Shown here: one piece after another, positions 9,224-19,189 of the stretch
Position numbering within the stretch: the first letter of the stretch is position 1
Layout of the letters: each line of letters opens with the position of its first letter
Assembly: GCA_002890675.1 (NCBI GenBank)
Contig: PEFW01000013.1
Span: 1 to 59,274, forward strand
Length of the DNA: 59,274 bases
Source: Candidatus Methylaffinis lahnbergensis
Lineage (GTDB): Bacteria; Pseudomonadota; Alphaproteobacteria; Rhizobiales; Beijerinckiaceae
Reading direction: 5' to 3'
The notes under the pieces: model-generated
The model's input: only the letters and a program-made list of their open reading frames with translations
The model's database searches: none
What the model was told of the DNA's origin: nothing
Program-made: the position numbers and the translations under genes

Positions 9224-10018
9224 TTATTTCACGGATTTGAGCATCCTGTCGAAGCGCACCGTCCACGGCCATTCCCAAAACGTCCAGGCCGGCTCGCCCT
9301 TTCCGACCGAAAAGAAGATCAATTCGGCGCGTCCGACGAGATTTTCAAACGGCACGAAACCGACGCCTCCTTGATCGGGGGAAATCCGGCTGTCCGTCGA
9401 ATTGTCCCGGTTGTCGCCCATCATGAAATAATTTTCGGCCGGAACGTCGAAAACCTGGGTATTGCCGTTGAATCCGGTGTCGCCTTGGATCTGGATGATC
9501 GTGTGGCTCACTCCGCCGGGCAGCGTTTCGCGATAGGTCGGGACGCCGGTTTCGCGCCCGTAAAAATCCTCGGTATGGACCTTGGCAATCGGCTCGCGCG
9601 GCACGAGTTCGCCATTGATGTAAAGCCGACCTTCCCTCATTTGAATCTTGTCGCCAGGCAGGCCGATCACGCGCTTGATATAGTCGGTCTGTCCGTCGCG
9701 GGGAAGCTTGAAAACGGCGACGTCGCCGCGTTTTGCTGGCGCGGCAAAAATCCTGCCGGAAAACAAATTGGGGCTGAACGGAAAGGAATGATTCGAATAG
9801 CCATAGGCATATTTTGAGACAAAAAGATAATCGCCGATCTCCAAGGTCGGGATCATCGAGCCGGAAGGAATATTGAACGGCTGAAACAAAAAGGTGCGCA
9901 CGACGAGAGCGATGAGCAGCGCCTGAACGATGACCTTCAAGGTATCGCCCTTGCCGCCTTCCTTTGCGTGCTGCTTCATCCCAGTGCCTTTTCGATCCAA
10001 CCGCGCGGGCTCTGTCAT
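9224..10018 (-). CDS. lepB: Signal peptidase I
   Basis: Signal peptidase I removes signal peptides from exported proteins at the periplasmic face of the inner membrane. About 264 residues, with one N-terminal transmembrane helix (about residues 28-44). The catalytic serine is in PSGSMIPTL (Ser54), the general-base lysine in YIKRVIGLPGD, and the box E motif is MGDNRDNSTDSR. I chose the ATG at 10018 because GGAGAG lies upstream and the family starts here; the frame extends to 10171 without support. It is the first gene of lepB-rnc-era. In most Rhizobiales acpS lies directly upstream; here acpS is 20 kb away. Confidence 0.94.
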   Translation of the reverse strand: MTEPARLDRKGTGMKQHAKEGGKGDTLKVIVQALLIALVVRTFLFQPFNIPSGSMIPTLEIGDYLFVSKYAYGYSNHSFPFSPNLFSGRIFAAPAKRGDVAVFKLPRDGQTDYIKRVIGLPGDKIQMREGRLYINGELVPREPIAKVHTEDFYGRETGVPTYRETLPGGVSHTIIQIQGDTGFNGNTQVFDVPAENYFMMGDNRDNSTDSRISPDQGGVGFVPFENLVGRAELIFFSVGKGEPAWTFWEWPWTVRFDRMLKSVK

Positions 10019-10299
10019 GTTAGTTTTCTCTCCAAAGAAACGCTTCCGGACTCTGCTCCCTAGCAACGCGCCCGGCGCCACGGAGCGCTCCTTACCATGC
10101 CTCGGAACGCCGGTATAGGGCTCGCTCCGCGACTTTGGCGTATGGCTGGCGGCGTGAACGGCGGCGTACAAAGGATTCGCGTTTTTTCAAATTCAGCGAT
10201 TGATTAAAGCAATAGAAAATGGGCCTTGCCCCGAGCCATCGCTGCCCCCTCTCCGGAAGACAGAATTATGTTTGAAACTTCGCGATCTAGCGAATCCAC

Positions 10300-10842
10300 T
10301 CAAAGCGCTTTGGCCGCCGCGAGCACCGCCTCGGCGTGACCGGGGACTTTCACCTTGTTCCATACCGCCGCGATCTTGCCGTCCTTTCCGATGAGGAACG
10401 TCGTGCGCTCTACCCCCATGTATTTGCGGCCGTACATGCTCTTTTCGGCCCACGCGCCATAGGCTTCGAGCATGGCTTTCGATTCGTCGGACGCGAGCGC
10501 GAGTTCGAGCTTATGTTTGGCCTTGAATCGCGCGTGACTTGCGGACGGATCGGGCGATACGCCAAGGATTGCCGCGCCGGCCTTTTTGAATTCGCCCCGC
10601 AAGCCGTTGAAGTCGATCGCTTCCTTGGTGCAGCCGGAGGTATCGTCCTTTGGATAGAAGTAAAGAACAAGCTTCCTGCCGGCAAAGCTTGCGAGCGAAA
10701 TCCTGGCTCCGTCATCGTCGGGCAACACGAAATCTGGGGCATTGTCGCCCGGCGCCAACTTTTTGCCTAAGTTGCCGCCCAAGCTACTGTCTGAATTCTT
10801 GTGTGAATTCTTTGGTGGCTCATTTGACAAATTTTTATTCAT
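10300..10842 (-). CDS. bcp: Thioredoxin-dependent peroxiredoxin (Bcp/PrxQ type)
   Basis: A cytoplasmic thiol peroxidase that reduces hydroperoxides. The 180-residue protein has the Prx fold motifs APDFVLPDDDGA, LVLYFYPKDDTSGCTKEAI and GVSPDPSASHARF. The peroxidatic cysteine is in SGCTKE. The second, resolving cysteine found in many PrxQ proteins is absent, so it probably works as a one-cysteine enzyme. The first 30 residues are a polar Asn/Ser/Lys-rich extension not needed for the fold. AAGGAGG directly before the ATG at 10842 supports the long start. It is divergent from the large AsmA-like gene, with 122 bases between them. Confidence 0.92.
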   Translation of the reverse strand: MNKNLSNEPPKNSHKNSDSSLGGNLGKKLAPGDNAPDFVLPDDDGARISLASFAGRKLVLYFYPKDDTSGCTKEAIDFNGLRGEFKKAGAAILGVSPDPSASHARFKAKHKLELALASDESKAMLEAYGAWAEKSMYGRKYMGVERTTFLIGKDGKIAAVWNKVKVPGHAEAVLAAAKAL

Positions 10843-10964
10843 GGGGCCCTCCTTTCGTCAATTGGAAGGGCGAATGGCAACATCGAGCCGCTCGCCCGGT
10901 TGCGCCGCGCGTCTTTCCGGCAAAATGCGTATAGTCGCAGAGGATCAAAGTTTCCAGCTTCATC

Positions 10965-13900
10965 TTGGTTTGGAAAGGCCGCAAGCGGTTGGCTGGACAT
11001 GGTGAGGAAAATCCGGTCCGGTCCCGCGCATGGCCGGGAAATTGGCTGCGCGGGCAGAAAAAAGTGGTGCGTCCCGCTCCATGCATCGGGCTAAGGAAAA
11101 TCCACAGGCGCGGTGCCGCGTGGCATGCGTGGTCCGCGTGCAAGCTGGTGCTCGGATTGGCACTTTTGGCGCTCGCCGGCGGCGGTTTCTTCGTTGCCCG
11201 CCTCGCGCTCGGGCCGCTCGTGATCGACGGTTTCGCGCCGCAAATCGCGAAGGCACTCGACGATCGTTTTGGCCATCGCTACGAATTCGGTTTCGGTGGA
11301 ACCACGATCGTAAGGAATGGCTATGCGCCGGCGCTGAGCATCGACAATTTGTCGATTAAGGAACCCTCTACCGGCCGCATGATTTTGACCGCGCCGCGCG
11401 CCGAAGTGTCGGTCGATCCTCTTGCGCTCATTGTTGGAAGTGTGACGCCAAGGCGGCTCGAAATTTTCGACGTCGAGGTGCATCTGGCGTTGCGGCCCGA
11501 CGGTTCGCTCGCCATGCCGGTTGGGTCCAATTCCGGGGAAGCAGTGGCTCTTACACCGCCGCTTGCCTCGGCGCTTCCGCCAGGCAGTCCTTTGCCGCCG
11601 CCGGACGCGGGGACGAAAGATCCGGCTGGGGGGGCGCTCACGGCAAAGCCGCCACGCGCCCTCATCGTCAAGCAGATGGCGGCATCGATCCGGCTCGTTA
11701 TCGACACGCTGACCAATCCGGCAAGTCCGGCCGCGGCGATCGATCGGATCGGCATCACGCGCGGCAAGATTGTTATCGACGACGAGACCGCCAATCAAAC
11801 CATGGTCTTTAACGGCGTCAATCTCGGTTTCGATAAATCCTCCGGCGCCACGAGGTTCGATCTTTCCGTCGAGGGACCGAACGGCCGCTGGTTGGCCTCG
11901 GGCGTAGCTGGCGGCATGCCAGGCTCGGAACGCGGCCTCACGCTTTCGTTTTCAAATCTATCCCTTGATGAAATCTTGCTGGCCACCGGCACGCGCACGA
12001 TCGGCGCCGATTTCGATATGCCGCTGTCAGGCGAGCTCAGCATCCGTTTACAAGCCGATGGGATGCTTTCGGAGGCGGCCGGCCAGTTCGAATTCGGGGC
12101 AGGTTACCTGCGTTTCGACGACCCCGACGATGAACCTCTGATGATCGACAAGGTCACCGGCGGGTTTCATTGGAATCCGGCGGCGCGGCGTATTGCGGTC
12201 GACCATTGGCGGCTCGCGGCGGGCGCGACTCATTTCGCGATTTCGGGCTTCGTGACGCCGCCGCGTCGAGAGGGCGATCCGTGGTCGATTGAGCTGACCA
12301 ATGCGGAGCCCAACGTGTCGGGTCCCGAGCGGCCCGGCGAAAAGTCTGTTTTGATTGATCACAGCGACTTGGCGGCGCGGCTTTATTTGGCTGAAAAAAA
12401 GCTCGTCATCGACCGGTTTTCGTTCAGCGGTCCGCAGTGCGGCTTCGCGATGGCCGGCGGGATCGATTGGACCAATGGGCCCCATATAAGGCTCGGCGCG
12501 TCGATTTCGCCGACACCGATTAGCGCCGTCATGCGGCTTTGGCCCTCGTTCGTCGTGGCGCCGGTCCGATCCTATTTGCTTTCCCACACGAGCGAAGGCA
12601 CCGCAGAGAGAGGCACCATGCGGATCGATTTCGATGCCGACGATTTGCGGACGATGCGGGCCGGACACGTGCCTCCCGATGCAAAGGTCTTGCTCGATTT
12701 CACGATTGCCAACGCTAGCCTCGCGTTTCTGCCAGGCGTGCCGCCTTTGCGCGGCATCGATGGTGCCGGTCATGTCACCGGCCGGACCGCGACTTTCGCG
12801 GTCGCGAATGCCGCCCTCGATGCCGGCAATGGCCGCGTGCTGACCTTGTCGGACGGCAGTTTCCATGTCGCCGACACCGAGTTGAAACCTGCGCCCGCCG
12901 TGGCGCAGGCCAACGTCACGGGCAGTGTCGAGGCGATCGGGGAGCTTTTAGCGCATGACGCGTTAAAACCCTATGCCAGTCTGTCGCTCGATTCGTCCAC
13001 GGCGAGCGGAAAGGCCGACGGCAGTCTCGAAATAGATATGATGCTCGGGCCCAACACCGGCCCGGCGGATACAACTCTCAAGATCAATGCGGCTGTCACC
13101 AATTTCACCGCCGAGCGGCTGATCGGCAACGAGAAGCTTGACGCCGCGACTCTGACCGTCAATGTCGATCCGTCTGGTCTAAGAGCGAGCGGGCAGGGCA
13201 CTATGTTCGGCGCTCCCGCCGCGATCAGCATCGAGGAATTGACAGGCAAGCCCGCCGAAGCTTCGATTGGCTTGACCCTGGACGATGCGATCCGCACAAG
13301 GCAGGGTTTTGGCGCCATCCCAGGGGTGAGCGGACCGATTGGCGCTCAAATTACCGCGCCCATCGGCACCGGGGAAAAACCCAAGGCGAGAATCGAGCTC
13401 GATTTGAGCCGCGCCGCGATCGAGATGCCAGGCGTTTCGAAGCCGGCGGGACGGCCGGGGAAGGTCGCCTTCGCGCTCGCCGTCAACGAAGCTGGGACCT
13501 TGCTCGATCAGATCGTTGTCGACGCCGGGACCATTCAGGCGCGGGGCAATGTGCAGCTTGGCGCAGGCCTCTCTCTTGTCGCGGCGAAATTTCCACAGGT
13601 GAAGCTGTCGGCGGGCGACGATATGAAGATGGAGGCGATAAAAACCGGCGAGACAGTGAAAGTGATCGTGCGGGGAACCGCGATTGACGCAAGGCCGTTC
13701 TTAAAATCGCTGATTTTCAACCCTCCCGCAAGCAATGGTACCAGGCCGAGCAACGGCGAGGATCGCAATGGCGCAGGTCCAATCAAGGAGATCGAATTCG
13801 ATGTCAATGCCGGTATTTTGAGCGGATATAACAAACAGATCATCGCCAGGGCCGAATTGAAATTTGCGAAACGCGGCGACCAAATTAGCCAGTTCACTTT

Positions 13901-14564
13901 TGCCGGAACCTTCGGCGACCAGCCGATTTCGTGTAATCTGACCGGAGGCGGCGCTTCGCCCCAGCTTAATCTCGTCAGCGAGGATGCTGGATCGCTTCTG
14001 TTGTTCCTCGACCTCTATAAGCACATGGAGCGCGGACGGCTTTCGGTCGGAATGCGTCTTGGGTCGGACTCCCTTGCCGGCGTCCTTCTTATCGACGATT
14101 TCGTTCTGCGCGACGAGCCCGCTTTGCGCCGACTGGTGGTCGAGGGTGCTCCGCCGCCGGATACCCCAGGCCAAGTGCAAAAAATCGACGCCAACGCGAT
14201 CGCTTTCAATAAATTGCAAGTGCGTTTCCAACGCGACGGCAGCCGTCTCGATCTCAGCGAAGGCACCATGCATGGAGAGGCCATCGGACTAACCGTCGAA
14301 GGCGCCCTCGATTTCGTGCATGACCGGGTCAACATGACGGGTACTTTCGTTCCCGTTTATGCCTTCAACAATTTGTTCGCGAAGTTACCTGTCATCGGCC
14401 TGATACTCGGGGGCGGCTCGGACGAAGGCTTGATCGGGGTCAACTACCGGATTAGCGGCTTGGCCAGCGCGCCGGCCCTGAACATCAATCCTCTGTCGGC
14501 GATCACGCCAGGAATTTTCCGCCAGATTTTTGGCGTCGCCGATTTCGATCCCATGCATCCGTAG
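10965..14564 (+). CDS. AsmA/YhdP-like protein (DUF3971 and AsmA-like C-terminal region)
   Basis: A 1199-residue protein with one hydrophobic anchor helix at about residues 58-80 (KLVLGLALLALAGGGFFVARL) and a very long beta-rich periplasmic part. The middle (SIDNLSIKEPSTGRM, LALRPDGSLAMP, FDMPLSGELSIRL) fits DUF3971. The end (VEGALDFVHDRVNMTGTFVPVYAFNNLFAKLPVIG) is the typical AsmA-like C terminus of YhdP proteins, which have been linked to phospholipid traffic between the membranes. The first 55 residues are basic and may be over-extended; an internal start is possible. The location next to bcp, tyrS and anmK follows the usual Rhizobiales order. Confidence 0.85.
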   Translation: MVWKGRKRLAGHGEENPVRSRAWPGNWLRGQKKVVRPAPCIGLRKIHRRGAAWHAWSACKLVLGLALLALAGGGFFVARLALGPLVIDGFAPQIAKALDDRFGHRYEFGFGGTTIVRNGYAPALSIDNLSIKEPSTGRMILTAPRAEVSVDPLALIVGSVTPRRLEIFDVEVHLALRPDGSLAMPVGSNSGEAVALTPPLASALPPGSPLPPPDAGTKDPAGGALTAKPPRALIVKQMAASIRLVIDTLTNPASPAAAIDRIGITRGKIVIDDETANQTMVFNGVNLGFDKSSGATRFDLSVEGPNGRWLASGVAGGMPGSERGLTLSFSNLSLDEILLATGTRTIGADFDMPLSGELSIRLQADGMLSEAAGQFEFGAGYLRFDDPDDEPLMIDKVTGGFHWNPAARRIAVDHWRLAAGATHFAISGFVTPPRREGDPWSIELTNAEPNVSGPERPGEKSVLIDHSDLAARLYLAEKKLVIDRFSFSGPQCGFAMAGGIDWTNGPHIRLGASISPTPISAVMRLWPSFVVAPVRSYLLSHTSEGTAERGTMRIDFDADDLRTMRAGHVPPDAKVLLDFTIANASLAFLPGVPPLRGIDGAGHVTGRTATFAVANAALDAGNGRVLTLSDGSFHVADTELKPAPAVAQANVTGSVEAIGELLAHDALKPYASLSLDSSTASGKADGSLEIDMMLGPNTGPADTTLKINAAVTNFTAERLIGNEKLDAATLTVNVDPSGLRASGQGTMFGAPAAISIEELTGKPAEASIGLTLDDAIRTRQGFGAIPGVSGPIGAQITAPIGTGEKPKARIELDLSRAAIEMPGVSKPAGRPGKVAFALAVNEAGTLLDQIVVDAGTIQARGNVQLGAGLSLVAAKFPQVKLSAGDDMKMEAIKTGETVKVIVRGTAIDARPFLKSLIFNPPASNGTRPSNGEDRNGAGPIKEIEFDVNAGILSGYNKQIIARAELKFAKRGDQISQFTFAGTFGDQPISCNLTGGGASPQLNLVSEDAGSLLLFLDLYKHMERGRLSVGMRLGSDSLAGVLLIDDFVLRDEPALRRLVVEGAPPPDTPGQVQKIDANAIAFNKLQVRFQRDGSRLDLSEGTMHGEAIGLTVEGALDFVHDRVNMTGTFVPVYAFNNLFAKLPVIGLILGGGSDEGLIGVNYRISGLASAPALNINPLSAITPGIFRQIFGVADFDPMHP

Positions 14565-14576
14565 CGTTAGGATGAA

Positions 14577-14672
14577 TCAAGCGGCCGTCAGATTGAAACG
14601 CTTCTCAATGCGGGCGATACGGCTTTCGAGGCAGTCGAAGCGAACCGAATGTTCGGCCAGCGACAAGTTTTC
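14577..14672 (-). pseudogene. C-terminal fragment of a coiled-coil protein
   Basis: On the minus strand, directly downstream of the acyltransferase remnant, an open frame reads ENLSLAEHSVRFDCLESRIARIEK and ends in TGA at 14577. This is the heptad-rich C terminus (…RFD.LE.RI.RIEKR.) of a small coiled-coil protein family common in Rhizobiales. The N-terminal half of what looks like the same kind of protein lies at 15886-16021, on the same strand, with the acyltransferase between them. No start codon belongs to this piece, so I treat it as the tail of an interrupted gene. The family match is from memory. Confidence 0.5.
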
Positions 14673-15782
14673 AGGGGGGCAGACCCTGAAACGCCAAAAC
14701 CCGCCTCTCAAGCCTTTTCAGGATGTCGCGCTTTCCCAGCGCAGGTTTTTCGATTAGCCACCATGACAAGGCGGCCAATACGATGGTAAGCGGCACCGCT
14801 GCCAGCATGTTACAGTACCACGTCAGAAATAGGGGTGATGCGGCGATCAGGGCCTGCTGTATGGGAAAGCCATATAAATATATGCCATATGAATAATCAC
14901 CGCTTAGAACAATCCTGTCTCTGGTTGAGTTGAGCAGCCCCATATAAACCGTCAGGTAGGACACCGGCAGTGGGATGTATAGGACGCCGACTCCTGGAAT
15001 GCAGGCCATCAGGAGGGCCGCCACAAGCGACAGCAGGCAGAGACGGCTGGACCAGACAATATGGTCGCGGCAACGATACATAATCAGGCCGCCAATAAAG
15101 CACGCGACTACCCAGGTGTGCAGGGGTTCGTGTGGGGGTTCAGGTGGCAATACGAACTTTTCGATCTGGCGGAGATATTACACCGTTAGTGCAAGCCAAA
15201 GCCAGCCCGGGCGTTTGAAAATACCGAAAAATGGCGAAACCGCTCAGTAAAACATAGCAGGCAAGTTCAATTGGCACCGTCCACAACTGTCCGTTCACCA
15301 TATTGATAGGGTTTTACTGGAATACGCCCGGCAATTCGTAATGAATTATTCCAATAATATTTAGGAAATAATGATGAAACTGCGGATCGCTGAAATAAGT
15401 CGAAAGGCTATAGGTCGTCAAAAGCGTTCCGAGCACTAGCGGACAGTAGCACTTCGACTCACAGCGCCGGAATAATCCTGAAAACACGCAAGCCGAGGAA
15501 CGACACAAGAGTTTTTGAGCGTTCCAGACTCCCCGCCACAAGGAACCCGCTCAAAGCGAAGAACATCGGCACAAGTAGTAGCGAAAACGGCTCCAGAATA
15601 TTGAGCGGCAGGCTATGGACAGCGCTCGCGCCTGCGCTAAGCGCAACCGTATGCCATAATAAAATGGAAACAGCGAGGACAATGCGCATATAATCGAATC
15701 CGCTCGGCCTGCCATTTGTCGCTATTAGACGGTCCTTGATCACATCGCCGCGGAAGAGGTTATTCGAGCGGGAGAGGACCAT
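14671..15782 (-). pseudogene. Acyltransferase family 3 (OafA/YrhL-like), multiply broken
   Basis: Reading the minus strand from 15782, the frame gives the start of an integral-membrane acyltransferase (FDYMRIVLAVSILLWHTVAL with the conserved W-H, then LLVPMFFALSGFLVAGSL). After FRIIPAL it hits an in-frame TGA. Coding continues in shifted frames: LVLGTLLTTYSLSTYFSDP, then GVFQ followed by a TAA at 15316-15314, then NPINMVNGQLWTVPIELACY, and finally from about 15150 PHEPLHTWVVACFIGG to the end. So two stops and at least two frameshifts are present. Such enzymes O-acetylate surface polysaccharides. The gene is dead unless the sequence is badly wrong. Confidence 0.88.
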
Positions 15783-15828
15783 CGCGGTTTCCGAACGGGA
15801 ATTTAATTTGATCCATTTTGGACTTTTC

Positions 15829-15888
15829 CGCTCAATGGTGCATCACCCGGATGGACTACGCTCAATGGTGCATCTCCCGGATGGGCTA
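15829..15888. repeat. 30-bp direct tandem duplication
   Basis: Two adjacent 30-base copies (15829-15858 and 15859-15888) start cgctcaatggtgcatc and differ at two positions (a/t and a/g). They lie between the 5' end of the acyltransferase remnant and the broken end of the coiled-coil fragment, so they may mark the junction of an inserted segment. Confidence 0.85.
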
Positions 15889-16021
15889 GGCGATCGACCT
15901 ATTGAAACTAGACGTGTCCGGGGCGGGTCGCCAAATCGGCGAGCGGCTGGTCGATGCGATCGAGCGTCCCCCTGACATGGCGCAGATGTTCGAGAACGAG
16001 ATATTTAGTATTTTCGGGCAT
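15886..16021 (-). pseudogene. N-terminal fragment of a small coiled-coil protein
   Basis: From ATG at 16021 the minus strand reads MPENTKYLVLEHLRHVRG, then TLDRIDQPLADLATR, and stops after residue 37 at 15908. In the next frame the sequence continues as SSFNRSIA to 15886. The heptad pattern (LEHLRHVRGTLDRID) is that of short coiled-coil proteins common in Rhizobiales, which normally continue for another 30-60 residues. Together with the tail at 14577-14672 it suggests one gene interrupted by the acyltransferase segment. It follows directly behind the broken XRE regulator. Confidence 0.55.
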
Positions 16022-16304
16022 TGGCAAAACAAGATTGAGTCGATCTGCCCCTCGCCCGTCAGCAGCACTGCCACTGACACTGGAAAGCTGTCGCGTATGC
16101 TTTGGCGATCGTCGGGCGCGGGCCGCGACTGCCATTCTCGTGGCTGAGATAAGTTGGCTCCATCCATCCGACGGCACGCGCGGCATCAACGGCCGTCTCA
16201 AAGCCCGCCCGCAGCCGAGCGACCCCTAATCTTTCAAATGCCTTATCCACCGAAGGTCGCTTAGCGTGTCCGAGCCAACTCCGAAAACTCGCGGCGCGTG
16301 CCAC
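16022..16304 (-). pseudogene. XRE-type helix-turn-helix regulator, frameshifted
   Basis: The minus strand encodes a helix-turn-helix of the Cro/C1 type: RLRAGFETAVDAARAVGWME, then TYLSHENGSRG and TIAKAYATAF. The frame then runs into a stop (QCQWQCC). One base shifted, the expected continuation VSVAVLLTGEGQ appears, as in intact homologues (…VLLTGEG). The break is near 16085. The protein would have been a small DNA-binding regulator, and the 3' limit is uncertain because the next fragment overlaps it. It lies just downstream of tyrS. Confidence 0.7.
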
Positions 16305-16311
16305 GTAATGG

Positions 16312-17682
16312 TCAATCGACCTTCAGCAGGACATGGCGCTTGCGCCCGAGCGAAAGTTTGACGGCGCCTCCCGATAGATCGCGCGGTCCAATCACCATGC
16401 GCTCATCTGTAACGATCCTGTCATTGATCTTCAGGCCGCCGCCTATGATTTGACGCCGTGCCTCGCTGGTCGAGGCGACGAGCCCCGATCTGACGAAAGC
16501 CGTGAGCACCCCAAGGCCCGCTTCGATCTCCGCGGCGGGGATTTCGATCGTGCGCAGGCCCGTCAATAGCGCCGGATTCAGATTCCTAGCAACGATCGGT
16601 GCCGGTGGCGGCTCCGCGGAGGCATCCAAGACTTTAGCCAAATTCGCGGGACTGCTGCTCGTATCAAAAGGCACACCAGTTGCTTCAAGTGCGAAGGTTC
16701 GCCGCGCCGCTTCCGCCGCCCGCAACGCCGCCTCGCGCCCATGCACCATGGCGGCCGCCTCGGTGGCGAGAATCTTCTTCGCCTCGTTGATTTCGGCGCC
16801 GCCCAGCGCTTCGAGTCTTGCAATCTCATCGAGAGGCAATTCGGTGAAGAGTTTTAAAAACCGCGCCGTGTCCGTGTCCTCGCAGTTGCGCCAATATTGC
16901 CAATAGTCGAAGACGGCCAACCTGCTTTCGTCGAGCCATACCGCGCCTTGCGCGGTCTTGCCCATTTTGGCGCCCGACGCCGTCGTCAGAAGCGGCGAAG
17001 TCAAGCCGTAAAGCTGGCTTGTGCCCATCCGCCGGCCGAGATCGATCCCGGTGACGATATTGCCCCATTGGTCCGAGCCGCCCATCTGCAATTGGCAGCC
17101 GTGGCGCTTGAAAAGCTCGACGAAATCATAGGCCTGAAGGCACATGTAATTGAATTCGAGGAACGATAATTCCTGCTCGCGTTCGAGCCTGAGCTTCACC
17201 GAATCCAGCGACAACATACGATTGACCGAGAAATGGCGTCCCACGTCGCGCAGAAAATCAATGTAATTTAACGAGGCGAGCCAATCGGCGTTGTCCGGCA
17301 TGATCGCGTCGTGCTTTCCTTCGCCAAACTTTAGGAACTTGGCGAAGACATTTTTGATGCCGTCCTTGTTGGCGGCAATCGTCTCTAGAGGTAGCAATTG
17401 ACGGCTTGCGTCCTTGCCGGACGGATCGCCGACCCGTGTCGTGCCGCCGCCCATAAGCGCGATCGGCTTGCCGCCGGTCTTTTGCAGCCAGCGCAACAGC
17501 ATGATTTGAACGAGCGAGCCCGCGTGGAGAGAAGGCGCCGTACAGTCGAAACCAATATAGGCAACGAGTTTGCCGCTCTTCGCGATTTGATCAAGCCCCG
17601 CGAGATCGGAGCATTGCTGCAAAAAGCCGCGCTCGACGAGCACAGTGAGGAAGGCGGACTGGGGACGAAATTCACTGGTCAC
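16312..17682 (-). CDS. tyrS: Tyrosyl-tRNA synthetase
   Basis: TyrRS charges tRNA-Tyr. From GTG 17682 the protein has about 456 residues. It shows the class I nucleotide-binding region with the HIGH-like LHAGSLVQI, the substrate-binding [10 protein letters not shown] and [16 protein letters not shown], and the KMSKS-like loop as KMGKT. A C-terminal S4 RNA-binding domain ([17 protein letters not shown]) completes the bacterial form. The frame is open to 17916, but the upstream part is not family-like; [12 protein letters not shown] is the usual type of N terminus. The neighbouring order AsmA-like, tyrS, anmK is conserved in relatives. Confidence 0.95.
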   Translation of the reverse strand: MTSEFRPQSAFLTVLVERGFLQQCSDLAGLDQIAKSGKLVAYIGFDCTAPSLHAGSLVQIMLLRWLQKTGGKPIALMGGGTTRVGDPSGKDASRQLLPLETIAANKDGIKNVFAKFLKFGEGKHDAIMPDNADWLASLNYIDFLRDVGRHFSVNRMLSLDSVKLRLEREQELSFLEFNYMCLQAYDFVELFKRHGCQLQMGGSDQWGNIVTGIDLGRRMGTSQLYGLTSPLLTTASGAKMGKTAQGAVWLDESRLAVFDYWQYWRNCEDTDTARFLKLFTELPLDEIARLEALGGAEINEAKKILATEAAAMVHGREAALRAAEAARRTFALEATGVPFDTSSSPANLAKVLDASAEPPPAPIVARNLNPALLTGLRTIEIPAAEIEAGLGVLTAFVRSGLVASTSEARRQIIGGGLKINDRIVTDERMVIGPRDLSGGAVKLSLGRKRHVLLKVD

Positions 17683-18042
17683 GGAAAGCCTTCGGTAATA
17701 AGGATCGCGCCGTTGCAATGGCGATGCGTGATCCTGTCCTGAATTATTGAAGCCGCGAGATTTAAGGGGAAGGGCGCGGCAATGCAACGGGCGGCGGCGC
17801 GGAGGTTGGGCCGGAACGGCGAGGACCATACGGAAACATATATGGGTACACCAACAAAGCTTAGGCGGATAGTTAAGCCGCTTCTCAGTTGGCCCCTGTC
17901 GATTTTCGCCTCGCATCCGATGACGGCGGACCGGACGGTGATACTGGAGGCGGCGGGCAGCACGCCATCAGGCGAGCCCTTGCTCTCATTTGGCGAGTGG
18001 CGGGCGTTGAAAGCGATTTGCAAATAAGTTCAGAAAGAGACG
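17683..18042. other. Intergenic region between divergent tyrS and anmK
   Basis: About 360 bases that must hold the promoters of tyrS (minus strand) and anmK (plus strand). A short plus-strand frame at 17782-18027 shows no conserved feature. I found no convincing promoter pair, T-box-like element or terminator by eye. Confidence 0.5.
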
Positions 18043-18048
18043 TTGCCG

Positions 18049-19189
18049 ATGGCTAGGGGGAGAGAACCAATTCAAACGGTCCGCGCGATAGGCCTGATGA
18101 GCGGCACCTCGATGGATGGCGTCGATGTCGCGATCATCGAGACCGATGGGCAAGAGATCGTCACGCTCGGCCGCAGCGGATTTTTTCCCTATGCCGAGGC
18201 GGACCGGGCGCTGCTGCGCGGCGCGGCCGCGGACGCGGCCTTGCTCGACGATCGCCGCGCGCGGCCGGACTGCTTGGCGCTGGCCGACGCCATGATCACC
18301 AGCCGTCATGTGGAAGCGGTCGAAGCCTTTTTCGCGACTGACTCCATCGACCGCGGCACGGTCGATTTTATCGGCTTTCACGGCCACACTGTTTTGCACC
18401 GTCCCGGGCACCGTCTGACCGTGCAGATCGGCGACGGCAAGGCCCTTGCCAAAAGATTAGGGATCAGGGTCATCCATGATTTTCGGGCCGCCGATGTGGC
18501 GCAAGGCGGGCACGGGGCGCCGCTCGTGCCTGTGTTTCATCGCGCGCTTGCCGCCACGGCGGCCTTTTCGCAGCCGGTCGCGATCATCAATATTGGCGGC
18601 GTCGCCAATTTAAGTTTTATCGCGCCGGGTGAGGAACCGATTGCCTGCGACACAGGTCCTGGGAATGGGTTGCTCGACGATTTGATGTTGAAGCGCCTTG
18701 GCGCCGCCTTCGACCGGGACGGCGCGACTGCTTCCAGAGGCAAGGCCGACGGCGCGGTTTTGAGCGAACTTCTCGCGCATCCTTTCTTCCTGGCCCCACC
18801 GTCGAAATCGCTCGACCGCAACGATTTTTCGGGAGCCCTTGTCGACCCACTTGCGATTGAAGACGCGGCGGCGACGCTCACCGCCTTCACCACGGCCAGC
18901 TGCTGCCGCTGTTGCCGTCGCGCCCCTCGTTGGCGGTTGTTTGCGGAGGCGGCGCGCGCAACACTTGATGCGGGAATTGGCGGACCAGTTGCCTTGCCCG
19001 GTCGTTTTGGCGGAAACCTTCGGCTGGTCGAGCGACGCCATGGAAGCCCAGGCCTTCGCCTATCTCGCGGCGCGGCGGGAGAAGAATCTGCCGATTACGT
19101 TTCCGATGACCACCGGGGTCGAGAAGCCGCTGGAAGGCGGGGTTATCGCGGAGCCGGGGGAGCGTGAGGTTCGTAGTCCACCGACATGA
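18049..19189 (+). pseudogene. anmK: Anhydro-N-acetylmuramic acid kinase, frameshifted
   Basis: AnmK phosphorylates anhydro-MurNAc during peptidoglycan recycling. The first 280 residues are normal: GLMSGTSMDGVDVAIIETDG, GFHGHTVLHRP, VIHDFRAADVAQGGHGAPL, NIGGVANLSFIAPG and CDTGPGNGLLDDL. After ATLTAFTTA the frame is lost (SCCRCCRR). In a second frame LLPLLPSRPSLAVVCGGGAR appears and ends in TGA, and in the third LMRELADQLPCPVVLAETFG continues to the true C terminus, ending at 19189. At least two indels near 18898 and 18965 are therefore needed. The 3' end overlaps convergent truA by 47 bases. Confidence 0.88.

Noticed and set aside
17782..18027. Short open frame before anmK
   Set aside because: No recognisable domain; it spans the region where promoters of two divergent genes must lie.
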